Notes: generated by a model not told the origin, from the sequence alone. Shown: positions 1-7,950, numbered from the stretch's first letter. The stretch is DNA of 64,000 bases from Affinundibacterium nitidum (GCF_014284155.1 NZ_JACOFZ010000003.1:62001-126000); one strand, 5' to 3'. Translations and numbers: made by a program.

Positions 1-52
1 CTGCTGATGCGAATGCGCTCAAAACTGCAAAAGCGATAAGTGATTTTTTCAT
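1..52 (-). CDS. Outer-membrane porin, N-terminal fragment (runs off window)
   Basis: The reverse strand from position 52 reads ATG followed by 16 codons giving MKKSLIAFAVLSAFASA, a typical secretory signal peptide: two lysines, a hydrophobic core and an ASA cleavage region. A GGAGAG ribosome-binding site lies about 8 bases upstream on that strand. This signal closely resembles the start of Burkholderiales trimeric general porins, which form diffusion channels in the outer membrane. Only the signal peptide lies in the window, so the porin assignment is an inference from that resemblance; another exported protein is possible. Confidence 0.6.
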   Translation of the reverse strand, partial: MKKSLIAFAVLSAFASA

Positions 53-398
53 TGAAAAGCTCTCCAAAGGTTAAAAAATTTCTTGAATGATTTTATTACT
101 ATATAAATATCAACTCAAAATGGTGTCCCAAGTTCCTGCCACCTAACAAACCTTGGCAGCTTTTTGCCTTGTATACTAAGTGGCATTGGAACAAATTGCA
201 CCCTTTTGGGCAAAGGGATTCACGGTTTTTGTGCAACTATCTCTTGATTATGTGGCATTGCAACAACAAAGCACTAGATCGGCACACAAAAATGTGAATT
301 ATAGCAACCTTTCTGAAAATAAGGAAATTGCGATACCACAACTCTGCCCCCTCATATAGGGCTTACAATAAGCTTTTCAAGGCCTCTCGACACTTTTT
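53..398. other. Divergent intergenic region, porin / coq7
   Basis: This 346-base AT-rich stretch separates the reverse-strand porin start from coq7 and must hold both promoters. Two similar GTGGCATT(G)GAACAA / GTGGCATTGCAACAA segments occur near 180 and 252. I could not assign a -35/-10 pair with confidence and see no gene or strong hairpin. Confidence 0.4.
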
Positions 399-1031
399 AT
401 GACCGCCCCCTCTATCGATATCCTCATTGGCAACTTTGATCGCGCATTACGTGTGATCAGTGGCCAAGCGCGCGCCTCTCGTGCCAATCCTGCTGCATCA
501 CTTGAAGAAGCAACTTTGTCCGAAAATGAACAAAAGCACGCTGCGGGCTTGATGCGCGTCAACCATGTTGGTGAAATCTGCGCCCAAGCTCTCTACGATT
601 CTCAAGCCGTGTTTTCTCGCGATCAAAAAGTGCGAGAGCAATTCAAGCATTCAGGAATCGAGGAAGAGGATCATTTAGCTTGGACTGCCGAACGACTACA
701 GCAACTCAATTCGCATACAAGCATATTAAATCCAATTTGGTACGTTGGAGCATACGCATGTGGACTCGCCGCAGGTGCATGCGGTGATGCGGTCAGCCTT
801 GGCTTTGTGGTGGAAACCGAAAAACAGGTGGAAGCACACCTTGAGAGCCACTTGGAGAAACTGCCGATGCAAGATGCAAAATCGAGAGCGATCGTCGACC
901 AAATGCGTATCGACGAAATCAATCACGGTGACGCTGCCAGCAAGTTAGGTGCACAAGATTTACCGGCTCCAGTGAAGGGCTTGATGAAAGTGATGGCGAA
1001 GGTCATGACGAGCACAGCCTATCATGTTTAA
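399..1031 (+). CDS. coq7: Coq7-type 2-polyprenyl-3-methyl-6-methoxy-1,4-benzoquinone (demethoxyubiquinone) hydroxylase
   Basis: Membrane-associated di-iron monooxygenase that adds the C6 hydroxyl late in ubiquinone synthesis. The 210-residue protein has the repeated four-helix ferritin-like pattern with all expected iron ligands: NHVGEICAQALY (E about 58), EEEDHLAW (E and H about 88-91), VETEKQVEAHL (E about 140) and RIDEINHGDAA (E and H about 172-175). The start MTAPSIDILIGNFDRALR matches the usual betaproteobacterial N-terminus. It is convergent with the helicase gene, 52 bases apart, so it is probably transcribed alone. No good ribosome-binding site precedes the ATG. The assignment is firm. 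Confidence 0.93.
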   Translation: MTAPSIDILIGNFDRALRVISGQARASRANPAASLEEATLSENEQKHAAGLMRVNHVGEICAQALYDSQAVFSRDQKVREQFKHSGIEEEDHLAWTAERLQQLNSHTSILNPIWYVGAYACGLAAGACGDAVSLGFVVETEKQVEAHLESHLEKLPMQDAKSRAIVDQMRIDEINHGDAASKLGAQDLPAPVKGLMKVMAKVMTSTAYHV

Positions 1032-1040
1032 TCCCAGGCG

Positions 1041-1076
1041 CTAAGCTGCTAGCAGTTCGACGCTGGCAGCAGCTAG
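1041..1076. terminator. Hairpin between convergent coq7 and uvrD
   Basis: CTAAGCTGCT at 1041-1050 pairs with AGCAGCTAG at 1068-1076, with one bulged A. It sits in the 52-base gap between two convergent stop codons. No T-run follows on either strand, so an intrinsic-terminator role is uncertain. Confidence 0.35.
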
Positions 1077-1083
1077 ATGCGTT

Positions 1084-3360
1084 CTACATCCGCTCTAATT
1101 TAGCGATGCCCAAATCGAGCAACTTCATGCCGAATTTGCCGAAATTAATATGGGCACGCGCATTCGTTCCGCTGCCCTCAATATTCACTATCACGCCCTC
1201 ACCAAATTTTGCGTGAGAGACATTTTCTCCAATGCGCCATGCGCTGCCAGTTTGCGTTTTAGAGAAACCTTGTGCGATCTGATTGGCGCCACTCTCAGGA
1301 GCGTCATCCCAAGCAGATTTAGTACGACCAAACCAAGTTGGCTGCACCTTAGGCGAGAGCCATTTCAATGAAGCATCGGGCATCTCATCGAAGAAACGCG
1401 AGCGTAAGTTGTAGCGCGTTTGGCCATGCAACATGCGAGTTTGCGAGAATGTCATATACAAGCGTTTGCGAGCACGAGTTATCGCCACGTACATCAGGCG
1501 GCGCTCTTCTTCTACACCAGACTCTTCCTGTGAACTATTTTCGTGTGGGAATAAACCTTCCTCCAATCCACCAATAAACACCGAATCAAATTCCAGGCCT
1601 TTTGCCGCATGCACAGTCATTAATTGCAAAGCGTCTTGTCCCGCTTGCGCTTGATTATCGCCTGCCTCTAAAGAGGCATGGGAAAGGAATGCTGACAGCG
1701 GTGACATCACGGTTGGCAACGCCGCATCAGCATCAATAATCTCGATACCTTGATCATTGGCAATCAGACTGCTTGCTGGTCGCGACGTGGGCCCAGTCAA
1801 TGCTGGCGCGTCGTGACCAAATCCTTCTTCGGAAACAAAGAGGGTCGCGGCACTCACCAATTGTTCCAAGTTTTCGATGCGATCCGCACCTTCTTTTTCG
1901 TTTTGATAGTGGGTAATCAGTGTACTCAAATCAAGCACCACTTGGACCATTTCTGGCAGGGGTAAGTTTTGGGTTTCGAAACGCGCAGCTTCAATTAATT
2001 TAACGAAGGACGCCAATGAACTACCGGCTTTACCTGCCACGTATGGAACTGCGGCATACAAGGATATATTGTATTGGCGTGCCGCATCTTGCAACTGTTC
2101 GATCGAACGCGCACCGATACCGCGCGTAGGAAAATTTACGACGCGTAAAAAGGCTGAATCGTTATGCGGATTATCCATCAACTGCAAATACGCTATCGCA
2201 TGTTTAATTTCCGCGCGCTCAAAAAAGCGCTGACCACCGTAAACACGATACGGTAATCCGGCGGTAAACAAAGCATGCTCAATCACTCGTGATTGAGCAT
2301 TGGAGCGGTAAAGAATCGCTATTTCGCTGCGAAGTGATCCGTCGCGTATCAAGTTTTTCGCTTCTTCCGTAATCCATTGCGCTTCTTGAATATCGCTACT
2401 CGCTTCAAAAATGCGTACAGGCTCACCATGCCCAGCATCGGTACGCAAGTTCTTGCCAAGACGTTTGCTATTGTGTTCGATTAAGGCATTCGCGGTATCA
2501 AGAATGTGTCCGTGAGAGCGATAGTTTTGTTCAAGCTTAATGAGATTTTCGACCTGAAATTCACGTTCGAAGGCAGACATATTGCCAACGTTAGCGCCGC
2601 GGAAGGCATAGATACTTTGGTCGTCATCACCCACCGCGAACACTGCAGCGTGGGTTCCTGCCATCAATTTCAGCCACTTGTATTGCAAGTCATTGGTATC
2701 TTGAAATTCGTCGATAAGAATGTGCTTAAAGCGCGACTGGTAGTGCTCGCGCAAGGGCTGATTACGACTCAACAATTCGTACGTACGTAACAACAACTCA
2801 GCAAAATCGACCACGCCTTCACGTTGGCATTGCAAATCGTACAGATCATACAAAGCCACCATCTTCCGATTGAAATCATCATAGGCATCGACCGCGGCGG
2901 CACGCAAACCTTGGTCTTTCGCGCTATTGATGAAGTACATCAAATTTTTCGCGGGGTATTTCTCATCATCGATATTATTCGCTTTCAACAGACGTTTAAT
3001 AAAAGAGAGTTGATCACCCGAATCAAGAATTTGGAACGTTTGTGGCAGACCCGCATCGCGATGATGCGCACGTAACAAACGATTACATAAACCGTGAAAG
3101 GTACCAATCCACATCCCGCGCGTATTGATCGGCAACATTGCTGATAATCGCGTCAGCATTTCTTTCGCAGACTTATTCGTAAAAGTCACTGCCAAAACGC
3201 CGTTTGGAGAAATTTGCCCTGTCTGAATTAACCAAGCAATGCGAGTGGTTAAGACGCGAGTTTTTCCGGAGCCCGCCCCCGCCAAAATGAGTGCGGATTG
3301 AGGTGGCAAAGTAACAGCAGCAAGCTGTTCTGGATTTAGATTATGTAAGAGATTTTGCAT
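1084..3360 (-). CDS. uvrD: UvrD/PcrA-type superfamily 1A 3'-5' DNA helicase
   Basis: ATP-dependent helicase used in nucleotide-excision and mismatch repair. The 758-residue protein carries the SF1A motifs in order: Q-motif region LNPEQLAAV (about 8-16), Walker A AGAGSGKT (about 27-34), motif Ia VTFTNKSAKEM, Walker B LIDEFQDTN, motif III GDDDQSIYAFRGA, motif IV LEQNYRS, motif V TVHAAKGLEFDSVF and motif VI EERRLMYVAITRARKRL. The tail ends in the Tudor-like segment (VSHAKFGEGVIVNIEGSG...) typical of PcrA/UvrD and absent from Rep. Length fits the family. It lies downstream of an exonuclease gene on the same strand, with an IS605-type element between them. Confidence 0.93.
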   Translation of the reverse strand: MQNLLHNLNPEQLAAVTLPPQSALILAGAGSGKTRVLTTRIAWLIQTGQISPNGVLAVTFTNKSAKEMLTRLSAMLPINTRGMWIGTFHGLCNRLLRAHHRDAGLPQTFQILDSGDQLSFIKRLLKANNIDDEKYPAKNLMYFINSAKDQGLRAAAVDAYDDFNRKMVALYDLYDLQCQREGVVDFAELLLRTYELLSRNQPLREHYQSRFKHILIDEFQDTNDLQYKWLKLMAGTHAAVFAVGDDDQSIYAFRGANVGNMSAFEREFQVENLIKLEQNYRSHGHILDTANALIEHNSKRLGKNLRTDAGHGEPVRIFEASSDIQEAQWITEEAKNLIRDGSLRSEIAILYRSNAQSRVIEHALFTAGLPYRVYGGQRFFERAEIKHAIAYLQLMDNPHNDSAFLRVVNFPTRGIGARSIEQLQDAARQYNISLYAAVPYVAGKAGSSLASFVKLIEAARFETQNLPLPEMVQVVLDLSTLITHYQNEKEGADRIENLEQLVSAATLFVSEEGFGHDAPALTGPTSRPASSLIANDQGIEIIDADAALPTVMSPLSAFLSHASLEAGDNQAQAGQDALQLMTVHAAKGLEFDSVFIGGLEEGLFPHENSSQEESGVEEERRLMYVAITRARKRLYMTFSQTRMLHGQTRYNLRSRFFDEMPDASLKWLSPKVQPTWFGRTKSAWDDAPESGANQIAQGFSKTQTGSAWRIGENVSHAKFGEGVIVNIEGSGTNARAHINFGKFGMKLLDLGIAKLERM

Positions 3361-3432
3361 CCCGTCATTATACGGGAGAGCGAGGTTCAGTAAGCGGCGA
3401 TAACTGATTTTTTATCCGATTTGCGCGTAGAA

Positions 3433-3479
3433 CCTCGCCATTCTGGGCGGGGATGTAGGCGCGGAAGGCGAAGCCTTCC
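3433..3479. repeat. Left-end hairpins of the IS605-type element
   Basis: Two stem-loops lie at the tnpA-distal end. CCTCGCC (3433-3439) pairs with GGCGGGG (3446-3452), with one T-G pair. GGAAGGC (3463-3469) pairs perfectly with GCCTTCC (3473-3479). The first is the likely hairpin recognised by TnpA. GGGCGGGGA in this hairpin is repeated in the right-end hairpin at 5180-5188. Confidence 0.65.
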
Positions 3480-3497
3480 TTGCCTTGAACTCTCAAT

Positions 3498-3917
3498 TTA
3501 ATGCGGCGTTTGCTGCTGCTCGATGTACTTGCGAATAACAGCGATAGGCGCACCGCCGCAGCTTCCCGCAAAGTAACTAGGCGACCACAAAGCGCCTGAC
3601 CATAATTTCTTTTGAATGCTCGGATATTTTTTCTTCCGAATCATCAAATTCGATATTCCCTTGAGACTGTTCACAAGCTTTGACACTGCCGCTTTCGGTG
3701 GGTAGTTCACCAGTAGATGAACGTGATCGTCCTCACCGTCAAACTCTATCAGTTCCGATTCAAAGTCATTGCAGACACTAGCAAATATGGGGCGCAAATC
3801 ATCAAGAATCTCTTTTGCAAATACGCCGCGTCGGTACTTTGTTACAAAGACCAGATGTACGTGCAAATTAAAAACGCAGTGTCTTCCAGTCCTAATATCG
3901 TTGTTGTCTTCGCTCAT
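3498..3917 (-). CDS. tnpA: IS200/IS605-family Y1 (HUH) transposase TnpA
   Basis: Single-strand DNA transposase that cuts and rejoins the element ends through a 5'-phosphotyrosine. The 139-residue protein starting MSEDNNDIRTGRH has the metal-binding HUH motif as HVHLLV in DGEDDHVHLLVNYPP, the family segment VFVTKYRRGVF, and the catalytic tyrosine in VIRKYIEQQ near the C-terminus. The start at 3917 is preferred: an upstream in-frame ATG at 3953 would overlap tnpB, and the family normally begins just before the CVFNLHVHLVF strand. It is divergent from tnpB with 21 bases between starts. All catalytic residues are present. Confidence 0.88.
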   Translation of the reverse strand: MSEDNNDIRTGRHCVFNLHVHLVFVTKYRRGVFAKEILDDLRPIFASVCNDFESELIEFDGEDDHVHLLVNYPPKAAVSKLVNSLKGISNLMIRKKKYPSIQKKLWSGALWSPSYFAGSCGGAPIAVIRKYIEQQQTPH

Positions 3918-3938
3918 AGGCCAGAGTATGATCGACTC

Positions 3939-5180
3939 ATGCAACGACTTCAAGCCTTTAAATACGAACTGATGCCAGACGGCAAACAGCAGCGCGATAT
4001 GCGTCGCTTCGCTGGATCGTGCAGGTTCGTCTATAACAAGGCTTTAGCATTGCAAAAAGAAAATCATGAAGCAAGTGGCAAGTTCATCGGCTACGTGGCA
4101 ATGGCGGCGAATCTGCCGATCTGGAAGCGTGAATCAGATACGGAATGGCTTAAAGAAACACCCTCTCAAGCATTGCAACATGCTTTAAAAGACTTGGACA
4201 AAGCCTACACAAACTTCTTTGCTAAACGTGCCGACTTCCCGCGTTTTAAAAAGAAAGGCAGTGGCGATGCTTTCCGCTATCCAGATTCAAAACAAATCAA
4301 GCTCGATCAGGCCAACGATCGCATAATGCTGCCGAAACTTGGCTGGATACGCTACCGCAACAGCCGTGATGTACTGGGCGAAGTACGCAATGTGACGGTG
4401 AGTCAATCAGGCGGCAAGTGGTTCGCCTCGATCCAGACGCAGCACGAAGTTGAACAGCCCTTACCCACGGCGACAAGCGCCATCGGCATCGATGTCGGCA
4501 TTGTACGGTTCGCTACGATGAGCGATAGTAGCTTCGTCGCGCCGCTTAACAGCTTCAAGAAGCATCAGCAACGCCTAGCTCGCTATCAACGCCGCATGAG
4601 CCGTAAGACGAAGTTCAGTAGTAACTGGAAAAAGGCGAAAGCCAAAGTTCAGAAAATTCATACGGGCATCGCTAACGCCAGAAAAGACTTCCTGCACAAA
4701 ACCACAACGACGATTAGCCAAAACCACGCGCTCGTTTGTATTGAGGATTTGCAGGTCAAAAATATGTCTAGGTCTTCCAAGGGCAATAGCGAACAGCACG
4801 GCAAAAAAGTAGCGCAGAAGTCCGGCTTAAACCGTTCTATTCTAGATCAGGGTTGGGGCGAATTCAGACGGCAACTGGCATATAAGTTGGCGTGGCAAGG
4901 CGGCATGTTGCTGGCCGTTCCGCCTCACCATACAAGCCTGACGTGTCCAGCTTGCGGCCATGTATCGAAAGAAAATCGTCTCTCACAAACAAAATTCTTG
5001 TGTGTCGATTGCAGCTATGAAAATCACGCCGATGTAGTAGGTGCGATCAATATTTTAGAGCGGGGATACCGCTTGTTAGCCTGTGGAGAGTCGGTGCAGT
5101 CAGGTCGCTCAGTGAAGCAGGAACCCACCGAAGCGACTCGCAAATCATCGCGGAGCGCCGTAGGAATCCCCGTCCTGTAG
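3939..5180 (+). CDS. tnpB: TnpB RNA-guided nuclease of the IS605-type element
   Basis: TnpB proteins are RuvC-like nucleases guided by an omega-RNA from the transposon right end; they cut targets next to a TAM and help retain the element. This 413-residue protein starts MQRLQAFKYELMPDGKQQ, the usual N-terminus; the longer in-frame extension from 3717 overlaps tnpA antisense and is not family-like. It carries the N-terminal helical domain (RRFAGSCRFVYNKAL), RuvC D in IGIDVGIV (about 184), E in CIEDLQVKNMS (about 268), a four-cysteine zinc ribbon CPAC...CVDC (about 335-355) and the last D in NHADVVGAINI (about 362). The D-E-D triad is intact. The stop codon falls inside the right-end hairpin. 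Confidence 0.9.
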   Translation: MQRLQAFKYELMPDGKQQRDMRRFAGSCRFVYNKALALQKENHEASGKFIGYVAMAANLPIWKRESDTEWLKETPSQALQHALKDLDKAYTNFFAKRADFPRFKKKGSGDAFRYPDSKQIKLDQANDRIMLPKLGWIRYRNSRDVLGEVRNVTVSQSGGKWFASIQTQHEVEQPLPTATSAIGIDVGIVRFATMSDSSFVAPLNSFKKHQQRLARYQRRMSRKTKFSSNWKKAKAKVQKIHTGIANARKDFLHKTTTTISQNHALVCIEDLQVKNMSRSSKGNSEQHGKKVAQKSGLNRSILDQGWGEFRRQLAYKLAWQGGMLLAVPPHHTSLTCPACGHVSKENRLSQTKFLCVDCSYENHADVVGAINILERGYRLLACGESVQSGRSVKQEPTEATRKSSRSAVGIPVL

Positions 5181-5197
5181 GGCGGGGAGGATGTCAA
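5100..5197 (+). ncRNA. Probable omega-RNA scaffold 3' end (5' boundary unknown)
   Basis: In this family the omega-RNA covers the end of tnpB and the transposon right end, and the flanking DNA acts as the guide. CCCCGTCC (5168-5175) and GGGCGGGG (5180-5187) form an 8-bp hairpin with a TGTA loop (one T-G pair), followed by AGGATGTCAA. The element should end at TCAA (5197), so the guide would begin ACAGTCTATGCAGTC. The 5' limit given is nominal; only the hairpin and the TCAA end are seen directly. Confidence 0.5.
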
Positions 5198-5202
5198 ACA
5201 GT

Positions 5203-5709
5203 CTATGCAGTCTGCTTGCGCGTTTCATCGTAGGTGCGCAACCAGGTCAATTGCAGCACACGAGCATCACTACTGGCACGATGCCGAGCCACGCAAAGCT
5301 CTTTTGTGATTTGTTCTTTAGTCGACTGCCAAATCGGCATTTGCTCGTCTTCAATGATTTCAAACAAATCTGTTAATTTGAATTTGGGAACGATGCCTGC
5401 GGCATCAAACAAACGCGCCATCCAGACATAATCTTGCCCCCAGCCGTCCGTGTAAACAGTGCGGCCACCAAGAAAGAAATTGAGCTGTTCGGCTACAAAA
5501 TGGGCTGTATTGCCGCGCTCAACTAAGATTTCTCTTGCGATGTTATGGACTTTAGCCGCCTCTGGATCCCAATGCGTCCAATCATTTTCAGGACGAATCA
5601 GCGAACACCAGCCCTCTCCATGTCGCCCCGAGAAGCCGACTTCTATCGGATAACTGCCTTGACCAAAGCCTGAGGCTTCAAAGTCAATAATTATGGGCAC
5701 GGTCATCAT
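5203..5709 (-). CDS. DEDD-family 3'-5' exonuclease (RNase T / DnaQ-like)
   Basis: The 168-residue protein begins with an Exo I motif IIIDFEASGFG (D9, E11), continues through an Exo II-like region (FLGGRTVYTDGWGQDYVWMARLF, D about 95) and ends with H-x4-D in ARHRASSDARVL (about 143-148), the DEDDh catalytic pattern. Such enzymes trim DNA or RNA 3' ends with two metal ions; the substrate cannot be read from sequence. It is shorter than RNase T (about 215 residues) and lacks extra domains. It is upstream of uvrD on the same strand. The IS605-type element ends about 5 bases past its stop codon, so the gene is intact but any readthrough to uvrD is interrupted. Confidence 0.75.
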   Translation of the reverse strand: MMTVPIIIDFEASGFGQGSYPIEVGFSGRHGEGWCSLIRPENDWTHWDPEAAKVHNIAREILVERGNTAHFVAEQLNFFLGGRTVYTDGWGQDYVWMARLFDAAGIVPKFKLTDLFEIIEDEQMPIWQSTKEQITKELCVARHRASSDARVLQLTWLRTYDETRKQTA

Positions 5710-5822
5710 CGGACACTCCTCTCAATCCACTACGCTGATTAGCTTATGCTGGGCGAAACATAGGGAATACGGCTGCATCCCATTGTGCCTCAATTTTGCA
5801 GCAAAGCAAGATGTTCCACGCG

Positions 5823-5838
5823 AGTTTCACGTGGAAGA
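5823..5838. promoter_or_regulatory. parS-like ParB-binding 16-mer
   Basis: Read on the minus strand, the site is TCTTCCACGTGAAACT, which agrees at 14 of 16 positions with the bacterial parS consensus TGTTCCACGTGAAACA, including the whole 13-base core. It lies in the 196-base gap upstream of the exonuclease gene. A second partial copy, TGTTCCACGCGAG, overlaps it at 5812-5824. No parA or parB is in the window, so function depends on the distance to the origin. The core is palindromic (CACGTG), so a chance E-box-like palindrome is the alternative. Confidence 0.5.
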
Positions 5839-5905
5839 GCGCAGAAGCGTGGTATTTAAGGAACGACTAAGCGGGGCACAAAAAAACGCTACAGAATTAA
5901 TATCA

Positions 5906-6367
5906 CTATGGCAAGAATTTTGCACCATGTTCGCGCTGGCGACGCAAGGTTTTTGTGGCCACAAAAATCTCGCGCAAAAAGAACATAAAGCTGCCGATTA
6001 AAGCAAACACACCCAATACAAACATCGACGCAATCAGTTTATCGAGGTGAATATCGAGCGCATCGCCCATAAACAAAGCTGCGATCACCAAGCAAATCAA
6101 CAGCGCGCAGGTTGAGCTCAGCGTAATCGCACGATTAATTAGGTGCATCCGTTGATAAAGCTCATCTAACTCCAATTGCATATTGGGCGTCAACACTTCT
6201 TGCCCTTGCGTATTGACCAAATCTTCCAAGGTCCGAGAACGATCAATAATTCGCGCCAAACGATTCGTCAACACGGTCAAGTTCGTTCCAACACCTGTCA
6301 GTAAAAATACGGGGGCAATTGCCAATTGAATAATTTGTCCAATATTTCCTAAATGCAGATTGATCAC
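5906..6367 (-). CDS. DUF2721-type integral membrane protein
   Basis: About 153 residues with three predicted membrane helices: IIQLAIAPVFLLTGVG, ALLICLVIAALFMG and ASMFVLGVFALIGSFMFF. The stretch VLTNRLARIIDRSRTLE between helices 1 and 2 matches the signature of DUF2721 proteins, whose function is unknown. The GTG start at 6367 (VINLHLGNIGQ) is chosen because the family begins shortly before the first helix. An in-frame TTG at 6415 would add 16 residues, and neither has a convincing ribosome-binding site. It is a single gene with no obvious functional partner nearby. Confidence 0.65.
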   Translation of the reverse strand: MINLHLGNIGQIIQLAIAPVFLLTGVGTNLTVLTNRLARIIDRSRTLEDLVNTQGQEVLTPNMQLELDELYQRMHLINRAITLSSTCALLICLVIAALFMGDALDIHLDKLIASMFVLGVFALIGSFMFFLREIFVATKTLRRQREHGAKFLP

Positions 6368-6570
6368 GATAAGTCTAGCGCCTGAGTGTTGGTTGAGGAT
6401 GTATTTTAGCAGCAAGTCTTTGCGCTTGAAGGCCCAGGGAGTTCTTCATTTACATTTGACGCCATGAAAAAACCATTGGCGCCAGCTGCTTACACTTCGT
6501 CGCTTTATGCTGGATATGGGCATTGATCGTCGGCATAGTGTGCCTACATTCAAACCTTCAAGAGGATCAT

Positions 6571-7089
6571 ATGTTCACACAAATCATCACACACACACCA
6601 CTTTGGGTTTGGGCGCTGTTGGCGTTCTTAGTGACGCTCGGCTGGAGTCAAACACGAGATCGTGAAGTTTCATTAAAGCGTGCGACGATTCTCCCTGTGG
6701 TCATGATCATCTTTTCTGCCAGTAGCGTATTGCAAAACAAAGGCAACCATCTTCAGCTCATCGTGACTTGGATTATTGCTTGCGTACTAGTCGCTGCTTG
6801 GGTCATGCGCCTTCCCCTCAATCAGAAAACACACTACAAACGAGACACAGGCACGCTTCAAGTAGCAGGTAGCTGGATTCCTATGGTATTGATTTTGACA
6901 ATATTCATCGGCAAATATGCATTAGCGATTTTTACAGCTTTGCAAGCAGAGCAGGCGCATAGCATTACATTCACCATTTGCAGTACGCTATTTTTCGGAT
7001 CGTTGAGTGGCATCTTCCTTGGCCGCACAGCGCGTCTATGGCGAATCGCTACTAATGCAAAACAGCAGCCACTAGCACAATCAGCCTAA
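6571..7089 (+). CDS. Four-helix integral membrane protein, DUF6622-like
   Basis: A 172-residue protein beginning MFTQIITHTPLWVWALLAFLVTLG. I see about four or five hydrophobic segments, and the opening HTPLWVWALL helix with a following LGWSQTRDREVS loop resembles DUF6622 membrane proteins of Proteobacteria. The start at 6571 is preferred over 6523 because AGAGGATCAT places a good ribosome-binding site just before this ATG and the hydrophobic N-terminus begins here. The role is unknown. It is convergent with the next gene, only 15 bases apart. Confidence 0.6.
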   Translation: MFTQIITHTPLWVWALLAFLVTLGWSQTRDREVSLKRATILPVVMIIFSASSVLQNKGNHLQLIVTWIIACVLVAAWVMRLPLNQKTHYKRDTGTLQVAGSWIPMVLILTIFIGKYALAIFTALQAEQAHSITFTICSTLFFGSLSGIFLGRTARLWRIATNAKQQPLAQSA

Positions 7090-7104
7090 TGGTAAGCTGC
7101 AGTG

Positions 7105-7950
7105 CTAGCGACGTGGATGATCGGACTCGAACATCTCTTTCATGAGGAAACGCTCGGTTTCTTCAGAGTCTTCTGGTGCCATGGAAATCATAATCACACG
7201 ACCAAGGCGATTCGATTCCCATGGTGCTTGTTTCTTAAAGCGAGTGCGGATCACTTCCATCATTTTCTTGACGATTGCCAACTCAACATTACCACCGAGA
7301 CCCGCATCAACTTCGTAAACTTGGCGATTACTACCGACCCGCACTTCCCAGCCTCGAAATGAGAACGTTGCCGTGCGCACGCCTTTATTAATAATGGTAA
7401 ATAAACCACCTTCGCCATTCTTACCATTGGCACGGTCCATGGCGCGGCGAATATTTTCTTCAGCAATCTCTTGCGAACTTCGGCCTCGATTACCTTGAGC
7501 GGGCTGATTTTCCGCTGCGGCCGCTTCGCGCGCAGCTTGGCGCCGTTCACGTGCAGCGTTTAGCATCGCCGACATATCAGGCGGAGGCATATCTTCGTAT
7601 TTTACAGGAGGCTTCTCTGCCGGCTCTTCGACAGGTTGCGGAGGCACTTCTTTAGGCTTTTGAATTGCTTTGGGATTAGGCGGTGTTTTTGTCTTAACTT
7701 CAGCCTTTTTGGCATCAGGTTCACCCTGTTTGATTTGTTTGAGCTTGTCAAAAATCATAACCATCGGGCTACTCAACGGCCGCCCATCTTTGATATCGGC
7801 TCCAATTTTGAGCAGCAGATACAAGAACAAGACGTGCAAAAGCAATACGAACAGAATCGAGACTAGACGACGTGGCCTAAATCGAATGTGGATCTGAACA
7901 ACCCCTTGCTCTTCTAATGCGCGCTCTTGTGATTCTGTATACAACTTCAT
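7105..7950 (-). CDS. Membrane-anchored proline-rich protein, TonB/TolA-like architecture
   Basis: The 281-residue protein has a cytoplasmic N-terminus (about 1-28, RFRPRR), one membrane helix (LVSILFVLLLHVLFLYLLL, about 29-48), a long Lys/Pro/Glu-rich spacer (about 75-120: PPNPKAIQKPKEVPPQPVEE...), an Ala/Arg/Glu-rich helical stretch (about 125-170) and a C-terminal globular part (about 185-281). This is the layout of energy-transducing or envelope-spanning proteins such as TonB and TolA. The C-terminal domain, with SFRGWEVRVGSNRQVYEV, does not carry a TonB motif I can recognise, and no exbB/exbD is adjacent. I therefore leave the function open. Confidence 0.5.
   Translation of the reverse strand: MKLYTESQERALEEQGVVQIHIRFRPRRLVSILFVLLLHVLFLYLLLKIGADIKDGRPLSSPMVMIFDKLKQIKQGEPDAKKAEVKTKTPPNPKAIQKPKEVPPQPVEEPAEKPPVKYEDMPPPDMSAMLNAARERRQAAREAAAAENQPAQGNRGRSSQEIAEENIRRAMDRANGKNGEGGLFTIINKGVRTATFSFRGWEVRVGSNRQVYEVDAGLGGNVELAIVKKMMEVIRTRFKKQAPWESNRLGRVIMISMAPEDSEETERFLMKEMFESDHPRR

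Larger units (their letters stand above)
3416..5197. mobile_element. IS605-type insertion sequence (IS200/IS605 family)
   Basis: Divergent tnpA (Y1 HUH transposase) and tnpB, flanked by subterminal hairpins rather than inverted terminal repeats, as expected for this family. The right boundary is placed after TCAA (5194-5197), which is the right-end cleavage tetranucleotide in IS608. The left boundary is placed after TTAT (3412-3415), 17 bases before the left hairpin. The proposed length is 1782 bases. Both ends are inferences from family rules. Removing the element would leave about 60 bases between the exonuclease stop and the uvrD start. Both genes look full length, so the copy may be mobile. 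Confidence 0.8.

Noticed and set aside
3717-3938. N-terminal extension of tnpB
   Set aside because: These 74 codons are antisense to tnpA and are not like any TnpB N-terminus; the family start MQRLQAFKYELMPDG lies at 3939.
5693-6001. 102-codon plus-strand frame between the exonuclease and DUF2721 genes
   Set aside because: It overlaps the ends of both neighbouring genes on the opposite strand, has no ribosome-binding site and no family-like sequence.
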